Below are positions 22,624-28,580 of a stretch of 39,182 bases of DNA, piece by piece. Made by a program: the position numbers and the translations under genes. Source of the stretch: a virus; IMG/VR virus record IMGVR_UViG_3300031237_000015, positions 1 to 39,182 of that record, one strand, 5' to 3'. How positions within the stretch are numbered: position 1 is the first letter of the stretch; each line of letters starts with the position of its first letter. The notes beneath the pieces were generated by a model, which was not told where the DNA came from, searched no databases, and saw only the letters and a program-made list of their open reading frames with translations.

Positions 22624-23049
22624 CTACTTGTTCGACGTGACCCTGAGGCCGAAGAGCCCGCTTGCCGGGTCGATGGCTCCCACGGTCGGGTTGCAAAACT
22701 TGCCCTTCACCGCGTCTGCGGCCGAGACGTAGCAGGTGAAGCTCCCGCCCAGCGCGCCCGCGGTGGCGTTGGGGCCAATCTCACATGTGTCCGCGGCGAG
22801 GGCGCCAGTGACGGTGATGGCTGAGGACTCGACGCACGTGTTCGCGGCGGCCGATCCGAAGTCGATCGTCTGGTCCGCAGGAGCCAAGGTGCGAGTCACC
22901 TTGTTTGACGAAGTGCGCTCGGCAGTGGCGCCGATGTAGATGCCCCCGCGGAACGCCTTGACCAGGCGCTCGAAGGTGAAGCTGGACTGCGCCACGGCCA
23001 CCCCGGCAAGCAGGGTGGCGGCGATGATTCCCGGAAGGTAGCGTCGCAT
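22624..23049 (-). CDS. Secreted structural-type protein with Sec signal peptide (short)
   Basis: 141 residues. MRRYLPGIIAATLLAGVAVA followed by QSS is a clear signal peptide. The mature part has four cysteines and ends GSFTCYVSAADAVKGKFCNP then TVGAIDPASGLFGLRVTS. From memory, the YVSAADxVxxxFxNPTxGAxDxASGxxxVRV pattern is a beta-sandwich seen in many phage structural proteins, usually without a signal peptide. Directly downstream of the major capsid gene it could be a decoration protein, but export argues for an extracytoplasmic role. Confidence 0.65.
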   Translation of the reverse strand: MRRYLPGIIAATLLAGVAVAQSSFTFERLVKAFRGGIYIGATAERTSSNKVTRTLAPADQTIDFGSAAANTCVESSAITVTGALAADTCEIGPNATAGALGGSFTCYVSAADAVKGKFCNPTVGAIDPASGLFGLRVTSNK

Positions 23050-23058
23050 GGCGGGCCC

Positions 23059-24036
23059 CTAGAAGATGTTCTCGATGAGCGCGCCAGCGATGAAGTCGTC
23101 GTTCCCGTTCGCCACGATGGCGGCGGACTCGATGGCCCACTCCCAACCGTTCTCGAGGTAGTGAGCCCCGAGGTTGCCTCGACCGAGCTCAGGCTTTTCG
23201 TGAGTCTTCGCGTAGAAGTTTTGCCCCATGAGCGTCACGCCGTAGGTCATGGTGCGAAGCTTCGCGGAGGCGGCGGGATCGACGTAGGCCAGCACCACGT
23301 CATCACCCCAGACGCTGGCGAGCGAGTCGGAGGCGCCCTTGTTGGCGGTGTTCTTGACCAGGTCGCTGATGACGATGCGCTCCACCTCGAAGAGGTTGGC
23401 GAGCATCACGGTCGTGATGCTCTCGGGCGTGGTGTACTTGTACTGATCGCGGATGGCCGCGTTCTGGCGCAGGGTGTAGAGGCCCTTCTGCGCCATCACG
23501 AGCGTGTTGGGCCGCTTTCCGCACGAAACGAAGACGGCCTCGGCCATCTCGTAGATATTGGAGAGCGGGTCCCCGCCGGTGTCGCTCCAGCGGTCCGTGT
23601 TGTCGACCAGCGTCTTGACGTTGGCGCTCGGATAGTTGGTCGAGGTGGTCGCCTTGGTATGGCCCGCGTCCTCGTACTCGAGCATGAGGACGTCCATGTT
23701 GAACATGGCCGCCTCCTGGTCGAGGTCGGACACTGCGCGATCGAAGTCGCGCGCATCCTTGTCGAGCACGAGCTTTTTCCACGCCTTCTCCTTCAGCGTG
23801 AAGGACTTCTTGAAGTAGTCGTGGTCATCCGAGTTCGCCTCGGAGCCGCTCGGCGCATCGGCGGTGCGGATGCGGAGGTGATCCCGAGAGGCCTGGTAGA
23901 TTTCACCGGTCTTCTTGGGAACGTATTTGACGGGGAAGAGCACGGGAGTCGCCATCTTCGTCACGTAGTCGTTCGTGACTCGGATGGAGAAATCCTCGAG
24001 CGGGGTGCGAGTGAGAAAGTTGCTGGGGTTCAGCAT
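23059..24036 (-). CDS. Major capsid protein, lambda gpE/HK97-fold type
   Basis: 325 residues, MLNPSNFLTRTPLEDFSIRV onward. The N-arm is followed by YQASRDHLRIRTAD, a helical spine (ARDFDRAVSDLDQEAAMFNM), RPNTLVMAQKGLYTLRQNAA, and ERIVISDLVKNTANKG in the A-domain region. It ends WEWAIESAAIVANGNDDFIA. This order and the VMAQxGLYTLRQNxxIRDQ segment match E-type major capsid proteins. It follows the scaffold/protease and decoration genes as in Mu-like head modules. Confidence 0.88.
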   Translation of the reverse strand: MLNPSNFLTRTPLEDFSIRVTNDYVTKMATPVLFPVKYVPKKTGEIYQASRDHLRIRTADAPSGSEANSDDHDYFKKSFTLKEKAWKKLVLDKDARDFDRAVSDLDQEAAMFNMDVLMLEYEDAGHTKATTSTNYPSANVKTLVDNTDRWSDTGGDPLSNIYEMAEAVFVSCGKRPNTLVMAQKGLYTLRQNAAIRDQYKYTTPESITTVMLANLFEVERIVISDLVKNTANKGASDSLASVWGDDVVLAYVDPAASAKLRTMTYGVTLMGQNFYAKTHEKPELGRGNLGAHYLENGWEWAIESAAIVANGNDDFIAGALIENIF

Positions 24037-24051
24037 TGTCGTGTCCCTTCC

Positions 24052-24444
24052 TTACGAGTTGGCCGGACCCTTGACGTTGGGCGTCTTGAGCAGCACGGAG
24101 ATGACATCGCCATCGGCGCCAGCCGCCTCGAGCGCGACGCCGCAAGAGTTGGAAGCCGCGCCCGCTGCGGTGATGACCTTGCCGGCGGTGGTGGTCTCCA
24201 CCTCGACGCCCGCCGTGATGGCCGCGCCAGCGGTCACCTGCGCGACGCCCATCACCTGCACCTTGATGATGTCGAGGTCCGCCGCCGCAGCCTCGAGGGC
24301 GATGCCGACGGTGGTGTCTCCCTCCGCGGTGGACTGGATGACTTTCGCGCCGGACATCTTGACCGCCCGGTACTGCGAGACGGCCGCGCCAGCGGTCATC
24401 TGCAGCGGCGAGGTGTCGAGGAAATTGAAGCTGAAGGTAGCCAT
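24052..24444 (-). CDS. Head decoration-type protein
   Basis: 130 residues, rich in Ala, Val, Thr and Gly. Two similar halves are visible, GDTTVGIALEAAAADLDIIK and SNSCGVALEAAGADGDVISV, each preceded by a VTAGAAITAG-like strand. This matches DUF2190-like small head proteins encoded beside major capsid genes, which usually decorate or stabilise the capsid. The duplicated halves suggest an internal pseudo-symmetric fold. Confidence 0.75.
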   Translation of the reverse strand: MATFSFNFLDTSPLQMTAGAAVSQYRAVKMSGAKVIQSTAEGDTTVGIALEAAAADLDIIKVQVMGVAQVTAGAAITAGVEVETTTAGKVITAAGAASNSCGVALEAAGADGDVISVLLKTPNVKGPANS

Positions 24445-24458
24445 GTCGGTGTCCTCGT

Positions 24459-25550
24459 TTAGGCGCTGAAGTAGAGAGTGACTTCGGCGGGGAGTTCCGC
24501 CCTGGTCTGAGCCATCGCGGCGAGGGCGGTCATGCCCTTGGCCTGGAGCTCGGCGAGTCGCGCCTGCACCTTCGCGCCAGCCGCCTTCTTGTCGCCCTCG
24601 GGCTTGTCGTCGCCGGGGAGCCCCTTCTCGTCGAGCGAGATGACCGGGGTCGCCTTCTCGAAGAACTTGATGGCGTCGAGCCCGCCGGACTCACCCATCT
24701 TCACCACGTGCTCTTTGATGGACGGCTGCACCTTGCCCTGTTTCACGAGGCCGGCGACGTACGCCTCCACCTCGGCCTTGCGCTGGGTGGCGTGCAGCTT
24801 GGCCACCTCGGCCTTCGAGGCCTGGAGCTCAGCGGAAAGCTTGGTCAGGGTGTCGGTCAGCTCGGCGAGCTGCACCGGCTTCTCGTCGGGCGCGTCCTCC
24901 GCCTCGAGCGCCGCCTCCACCTCTTCCTCGGTCGCGGTCTCGGCCAGCTTGAGGCGCTTCCGGAGCTTCTTGCCATCGATTGCCATCGTGCCCTCCATGG
25001 GCGTGTCGCTGGCCGCGACGCGCGGCAGCTCGGTGAGAAAGGGGTCATTCAGCAGCGCGGCGCCGGCCAGCGTGGGGCCTTGTTCTTTGCCGGTGCGCTT
25101 GTTCAGGCGCGAGAGCGTGAACTCGGGCGAGAGGTAGCGGAGTTCGTCCGCCTGGATGAAGGCCTTGGCCTTTGGCGTGAAGGCGATCTGCGCGTACAGG
25201 CCGGGGAGCGGCCCTAGTTCGCCGGCCTTGGCCGAGAACGCGACGTCACTGATCCATCCGCTCGCCACCTTCTGGTCGATCGGAGTGTGGTCCCCGGGAA
25301 GGGTCGTCCCGCGGTGGAAGTAGTTCACCGCCCGCTCGGGCTTGCCCTCGGCCTCATAATTGGAGGCCATCGCCTGGAGCATGTCGGCGGAGAAGGTGAG
25401 CCCCTTCGCGCCGAAGTCCTCTCGGTGTAGCGTGCGCCCGAGCGGGAAGAGCAGATGCCACTTCGGTCCATCGCCGGCCTGCGCGCCCAACTCGACGCGC
25501 ACCCCATCGGAGAGCCAGGTTGCACCGGACTGTTTGGCTTTGGGCTTCAC
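24459..25550 (-). CDS. Mu gpI-like head maturation protease fused to scaffold
   Basis: The GTG at 25550 has AAGG 7 bases upstream, giving 363 residues. The N-terminal half contains WHLLFPLGRTLHREDFGAKG, PERAVNYFHRGTTLPGDHTP and IDQKVASGWISDVAFS. The VNYxH...ASGWI pattern fits Mu I-type proteases. The C-terminal half is a long charged helix (EEEVEAALEAEDAPDEKPVQ; AELQASKAEVAKLHATQRKA) typical of scaffolds. It precedes the decoration and capsid genes as in Mu. The catalytic residues were not proven. Confidence 0.8.
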   Translation of the reverse strand: MKPKAKQSGATWLSDGVRVELGAQAGDGPKWHLLFPLGRTLHREDFGAKGLTFSADMLQAMASNYEAEGKPERAVNYFHRGTTLPGDHTPIDQKVASGWISDVAFSAKAGELGPLPGLYAQIAFTPKAKAFIQADELRYLSPEFTLSRLNKRTGKEQGPTLAGAALLNDPFLTELPRVAASDTPMEGTMAIDGKKLRKRLKLAETATEEEVEAALEAEDAPDEKPVQLAELTDTLTKLSAELQASKAEVAKLHATQRKAEVEAYVAGLVKQGKVQPSIKEHVVKMGESGGLDAIKFFEKATPVISLDEKGLPGDDKPEGDKKAAGAKVQARLAELQAKGMTALAAMAQTRAELPAEVTLYFSA

Positions 25551-25575
25551 GCGCACACCTTGAGCGCATGTGCCT

Positions 25576-25590
25576 ATGTAGCTTTCTAGT
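25576..25590 (-). promoter_or_regulatory. 15-bp leader element, copy B (before scaffold/protease gene)
   Basis: The minus-strand ACTAGAAAGCTACAT is identical to the copy at 17775-17789 and again starts at the stop codon of the preceding gene, here the zinc-finger gene. It lies 26 bases before the GTG of the scaffold/protease gene. Both copies precede genes whose products are needed in many copies per virion. Function is inferred from position. Confidence 0.5.
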
Positions 25591-25873
25591 TGCCCTGTCG
25601 CTGGAGGTGCTGAATTGCCCGAGCACGCAGCGCGCGCGAGTCGATGCACACCGGCTTCCCAGCCCTACGGCGGGCGTGGTGGTACGACAGCTCGCGAGCG
25701 GATGCGAAGTCATGTCCGCAGCGATCGCACACGGTCTGTCGGTTGACCGGGTCCGCCGAGTGGCCACCCTTCCCACATCCGCCGTTGCGCGCAGCCCAGC
25801 GCAGGTGCACGCCGAGGCCGACGCGTCGCTTGAAGACTCGGCCACACAGGGCGCACGTGGGCTTGTCGCTCAC
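25586..25873 (-). CDS. Protein with two C2H2/CxxC-type zinc-finger motifs
   Basis: I place the start at GTG 25873 (95 residues). The frame stays open upstream to a TTG at 25936, so the start is uncertain. CALCGRVFKRRVGLGVHLRW with AARNGGC, then CDRCGHDFASARELSYHHAR with RRAGKPVC, are two related zinc modules, each starting CxxCG and ending with His and Cys. It resembles eukaryote-like C2H2 fingers, which do occur in phage proteins. Nucleic-acid binding is likely. It sits between the head-morphogenesis and scaffold genes. Confidence 0.6.
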   Translation of the reverse strand: MSDKPTCALCGRVFKRRVGLGVHLRWAARNGGCGKGGHSADPVNRQTVCDRCGHDFASARELSYHHARRRAGKPVCIDSRALRARAIQHLQRQGN

Positions 25874-25936
25874 CGCCGCCGCCGCGGTGCGGCTGTCTTG
25901 ATTCCGAACGCCGTCCGATTCCAGGTCGACCCCCAA

Positions 25937-26031
25937 GCCTTGACACGCACTGCGTAACGACTCTTCCGCCTATGTGCGGCTGTCCCGCCAATGGGCAGGT
26001 CCACAGCGCCCCACGCGTCAGCTGTCAAGGC
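25937..26031. repeat. 9-bp inverted repeat around a divergent gap
   Basis: GCCTTGACA (25937-25945) and its complement TGTCAAGGC (26023-26031) face each other across 77 bases, between the leftward zinc-finger gene and the rightward small gene at 26068. Each contains a TTGACA hexamer, but neither has an acceptable -10 at 16-18 bases, so I do not call promoters. It may be an operator pair or chance. Nothing else is recognised in 25937-26067. Confidence 0.35.
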
Positions 26032-26067
26032 CTTGCCTGTGGCACGCCGCGAGCAATGTCTAGAGCC

Positions 26068-26274
26068 ATGACCGAGCACAAATCTCTGAGCCGCGAGCAG
26101 CTGAACACCATGACCGGCTACGAGATCCGCCGCTTCCTCGCGGTGCCCGAGATGGGCGATGTGAGCGTTGCACGGACCCACGCCGAGCGCTCCGCCTTCG
26201 AGGAGGCTCTGGACCTGGCGGTCGAGGCGCACGGGACTCGGGGCCTCGAGCAGCGATCGCTGAAGGCCGCCTAG
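26068..26274 (+). CDS. Small plus-strand protein inside the late arm
   Basis: ATG at 26068 (68 residues), with an in-frame ATG at 26056. It reads MTEHKSLSREQLNTMTGYEI, RRFLAVPEMGDVSVARTHAE and a helix SAFEEALDLAVEAHGTRGLE, a soluble helical protein. It runs against the late genes and its TAG shares a CTAG with the stop of the converging head-morphogenesis gene. Being transcribed apart from the late genes, it is a moron-type candidate, perhaps for host interaction. No family is recognised. Confidence 0.6.
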   Translation: MTEHKSLSREQLNTMTGYEIRRFLAVPEMGDVSVARTHAERSAFEEALDLAVEAHGTRGLEQRSLKAA

Positions 26275-26783
26275 CGCTTCCACGTCGGCCTCAGCTCGCT
26301 CGCATCGGCAGGCAGCAGCGTGCACCGGCACTCGCGCTGACACTTCAGTACCGCTGAGCCCGGCTCTCCAGTGACTTCCCACTCCCTCATCGTGCGCACC
26401 TTGCCGTGCCGCTTCTCGCAGGACTCGCAGCTCCCGGTGAGGATGGCCACCCAGATGAAGCGGTCTGCAATCTTGCGCAGCTGCTCCTTCTTGTAGCTGT
26501 GCAGCGCCTGTTTCGTCTGCTGTCGGAGCTCGCGGGTGACCGCCCGCTCAACTTGCTGGTCGATGGCTGCCCACGTGTCGTCGTCGGCGAAGCCCTTCCC
26601 CTCGATGACCGCCTCCAGCTGCGCGCCGTACACCGAATTGGCGAGTCGGTTGATCGCCTTCAGGTCAGGCGCCAGGCCCACCTCTCGCAACGTCTCGAGG
26701 TACGTCTTGACGTCGCCGGACTTCAGCGTCGCGAGGAGTGCGCCGCCTGGCTTCGGCTTGGAGGCGAGGGTGATGACGTTCAC
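26271..26783 (-). CDS. Mu gpF/SPP1 gp7-like head morphogenesis protein
   Basis: 170 residues. The helical N-terminus and middle (IDQQVERAVTRELRQQTKQA) lead into FIWVAILTGSCESCEKRHGK and LKCQRECRCTLLPADASEL. The W-x-A/T...CxxC...HGK...C-x-CRC pattern is the conserved C-terminal motif of the minor head proteins that follow the portal in Mu-like phages. They act in early head assembly. The protein is much shorter than full Mu F, so it may be a reduced form. Confidence 0.75.
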   Translation of the reverse strand: MNVITLASKPKPGGALLATLKSGDVKTYLETLREVGLAPDLKAINRLANSVYGAQLEAVIEGKGFADDDTWAAIDQQVERAVTRELRQQTKQALHSYKKEQLRKIADRFIWVAILTGSCESCEKRHGKVRTMREWEVTGEPGSAVLKCQRECRCTLLPADASELRPTWKR

Positions 26784-27160
26784 GGATCCTCGATGCTCGC
26801 TGCGACGTCCGCCTTCACCTCACAGTCGACTCGGACGATCAGCGTCAACGTCGCCTTGGCGGGGCCGTCCATGTCCGCGGCGAACGACAGCGCCGTGCAA
26901 CTCTCCACACGTTTGCCGTCCAGCCAGACCTCGACGTCGTGCCCGGCCGGACCGCCGCGAAGCTTCAGGACGGGGTACTCCTTTGGAGCGGTGGGCCACT
27001 CACTCCTCCGACGGACGACCTCGCACCGATAGCAGATGTCCTCTTCGCACTCCTGTCCGGCCTCGTGCGCCGCGTCCATACGAGCCGTCATCTGGCGCCA
27101 TCCGGCGCACGACTCGCACGTCGGCTCATCGCACAGCGCCCCAGGTACGTGTCCGCTCAC
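26780..27160 (-). CDS. Hypothetical protein with Cys-rich N-terminus
   Basis: The GTG at 27160 overlaps the upstream stop, giving 126 residues. The N-terminal half has CDEPTCESCAGW and CEEDICYRCE, probable metal-binding Cys pairs. The C-terminal half, PVLKLRGGPAGHDVEVWLDG with KATLTLIVRVDCEV, looks like a small beta sandwich similar to phage proteins of the GGP-x-x-H-x-V-EVWLDG type. The function is unknown. Its stop overlaps the head-morphogenesis start. Confidence 0.65.
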   Translation of the reverse strand: MSGHVPGALCDEPTCESCAGWRQMTARMDAAHEAGQECEEDICYRCEVVRRRSEWPTAPKEYPVLKLRGGPAGHDVEVWLDGKRVESCTALSFAADMDGPAKATLTLIVRVDCEVKADVAASIEDP

Positions 27161-27528
27161 TTCGCCTCCAGCGCTTTCGCGCTCGCGCGCTGTTTAACTT
27201 CCTCGCTCTTCAGCGGCCGCAGCCCCTTACTGCCCGTTGCCTCCAGCGCCTCCACCTGCTCGCGGAGGTGACGGTCGGTCATCGCCACCAGCGACGGCAA
27301 GTCGTGCGTGTACTCCTCCAGCAGCAGCGCCGCAAACGCGGTGCGGAACATCTGCTTGGACTCGGCGCGCCCAATCTTCTCTTCGATGCGAAGCTTGTAG
27401 AGCTTGCGGCTCAGCGCCTTCAGCTTCGACTGGATGATGTCGAGGCGTCCGGTCTGCTGCTCGATCAGCTCCAAACTCTCAACTTCGGCGTCCAGGACAG
27501 CGTCCAGCAATCTGTGGCCAGTGCTCAT
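27157..27528 (-). CDS. Helical protein downstream of the HNH insertion
   Basis: The ATG at 27528 overlaps the HNH gene stop (ATGA), giving 123 residues. It starts MSTGHRLLDAVLDAEVESLE and is helical throughout (LIEQQTGRLDIIQSKLKALS, RHLREQVEALEATG). Its first 13 residues closely match the start of the HNH gene (MSATGHKLLDVVLEGG), which implies a duplicated gene start. Because it follows the portal it may be a structural or assembly factor, but no family is recognised. Confidence 0.65.
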   Translation of the reverse strand: MSTGHRLLDAVLDAEVESLELIEQQTGRLDIIQSKLKALSRKLYKLRIEEKIGRAESKQMFRTAFAALLLEEYTHDLPSLVAMTDRHLREQVEALEATGSKGLRPLKSEEVKQRASAKALEAK

Positions 27529-28121
27529 GTGACGTGCCTCCACGCCAGTCGCAGCACCACAAGTCGAGCCACCGATCCGTTGATATTGAATCTGCGCCCA
27601 ATCTCAAGCTGCGAGACACCGCCGGCGTCCCAGAGCTTTCTCATTTCTCGTACGTCTGATTCCGTGAGCCTAGACAGCTTGTGATCAGACCCCTTGGGAG
27701 TCCGATCTGGCATCGTGTAGTGACCATTGCGACGACCGCGGGCCCGGCGCTCTGCCGGGACACGCCTTGGCAGTCTTGACGCCCGGCCCTTTCTTGCCAT
27801 GTCCGCCATGTTGTCGGCGTTTGTTCCAAGCCAGAGGTGATCCGGATTCACGCACGGAGGGTTGTCGCAGCGGTGGAGGACGAACATGCCATCTGGAATT
27901 GGGCCGTTGCTCAGCTCCCAGGCGACTCGATGCGCCAGCGCGGTGCGCCGACCCGCGATTCCGATGTTCCCGTATCCATCCTGGCTTTTGGATGCCGTCC
28001 AGAGCCAACAGCTGTCAGCCTTTGCCACCTTCTCCCAAAACCTATCCGCCAATGGACGATACGCAGGCATCATTCCCCCTTCGAGCACTACGTCGAGCAG
28101 CTTGTGGCCGGTGGCGCTCAA
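27525..28121 (-). CDS. HNH homing-type endonuclease (copy 2) with borrowed N-terminus
   Basis: The TTG at 28121 overlaps the upstream stop (TTGA), giving 198 residues; an internal MMPAYRPLADRFWEKV start is also possible. CWLWTASKSQDGYGNI, AHRVAWELSNGPIP and FVLHRCDNPPCVNPDHLWLG with TNADNMADMARKGR form the HNH core, nearly the same as copy 1 (19133-19741). A C-terminal HTH-like part (VSQLEIGRRFNINGSVARLV) follows. The first 14 residues resemble the start of the next gene rather than any nuclease. This suggests insertion of the HNH gene just after a gene start, with that start duplicated. Confidence 0.87.
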   Translation of the reverse strand: MSATGHKLLDVVLEGGMMPAYRPLADRFWEKVAKADSCWLWTASKSQDGYGNIGIAGRRTALAHRVAWELSNGPIPDGMFVLHRCDNPPCVNPDHLWLGTNADNMADMARKGRASRLPRRVPAERRARGRRNGHYTMPDRTPKGSDHKLSRLTESDVREMRKLWDAGGVSQLEIGRRFNINGSVARLVVLRLAWRHVT

Positions 28122-28342
28122 GGGGCCTCTCGCCGAAAGAGTAAATCCAAGCCGTTCTCATCCGGCTCCTCACGGCTGAGGCGCCACACGCCGTGCGCCT
28201 GGCAAGCCCAGCGCTCTGCGCCAGGCTCGTTCGAGCGGTGCTCCATTCGACTCTCACACAGTGGGCATCGAGGCAGCCAGGCGTTGCGGAACATCTCGCT
28301 GGCGCCAGCGAGAGACTCCACGCCAGGCCCGGTGGCGCTCAC
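28118..28342 (-). CDS. Small zinc-ribbon-like protein
   Basis: The GTG at 28342 overlaps the upstream stop, giving 74 residues. MSATGPGVESLAGASEMFRN is followed by PRCPLCESRMEHRSNEPGAE with RWACQAHGVWRL, a CxxC...CxxH arrangement like a small zinc ribbon. Its first five codons are nearly identical in DNA to those of the HNH gene downstream (13 bp at 28329-28341 and 28108-28120). The function is unknown. Confidence 0.65.
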   Translation of the reverse strand: MSATGPGVESLAGASEMFRNAWLPRCPLCESRMEHRSNEPGAERWACQAHGVWRLSREEPDENGLDLLFRREAP

Positions 28343-28578
28343 TTGTCCGACCTGGCGTATTCCGCGCGAGTGACGGGGTCGACAAGCTTGCCCGCGACGA
28401 TGAAGACGGCTGCTACGCCTGCGCGCAGCAGATGCAACAGCACCGTTACTCGCCAGCCCCAGAGCAGCGTCCCGATCGACAGATAGGTCGCTGTTCCGAT
28501 GATACGGAACGCCCAATGCAGCGCCTTATTCGGCGTGCCGGGTCCTTCCCATGGCCCAGTTCTCTCTTGGTCGATCAT
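28339..28578 (-). CDS. Small protein with two membrane helices
   Basis: Three ATG codons follow the portal stop in a row (28584, 28581, 28578). Only the third has a good distance (7 bases) from GGGAGAGG, so I place the start there; 79 residues. Two hydrophobic helices, WAFRIIGTATYLSIGTLLWG and VTVLLHLLRAGVAAVFIVAG, are separated by a short turn. A membrane protein between portal and head genes is unusual. It could be a superinfection or lysis-timing factor. Confidence 0.6.
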   Translation of the reverse strand: MIDQERTGPWEGPGTPNKALHWAFRIIGTATYLSIGTLLWGWRVTVLLHLLRAGVAAVFIVAGKLVDPVTRAEYARSDK

Positions 28579-28580
28579 CA

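Noticed and set aside
21701-22732. 343-codon plus-strand frame opposite the secreted protein genes
   Set aside because: Arg/Gly-rich shadow; the minus-strand frames have signal peptides, ribosome sites and operon spacing.
25940-26028. Two facing TTGACA hexamers as divergent or convergent sigma70 promoters
   Set aside because: Neither has an acceptable -10 at 16-18 bp; kept only as an inverted repeat.
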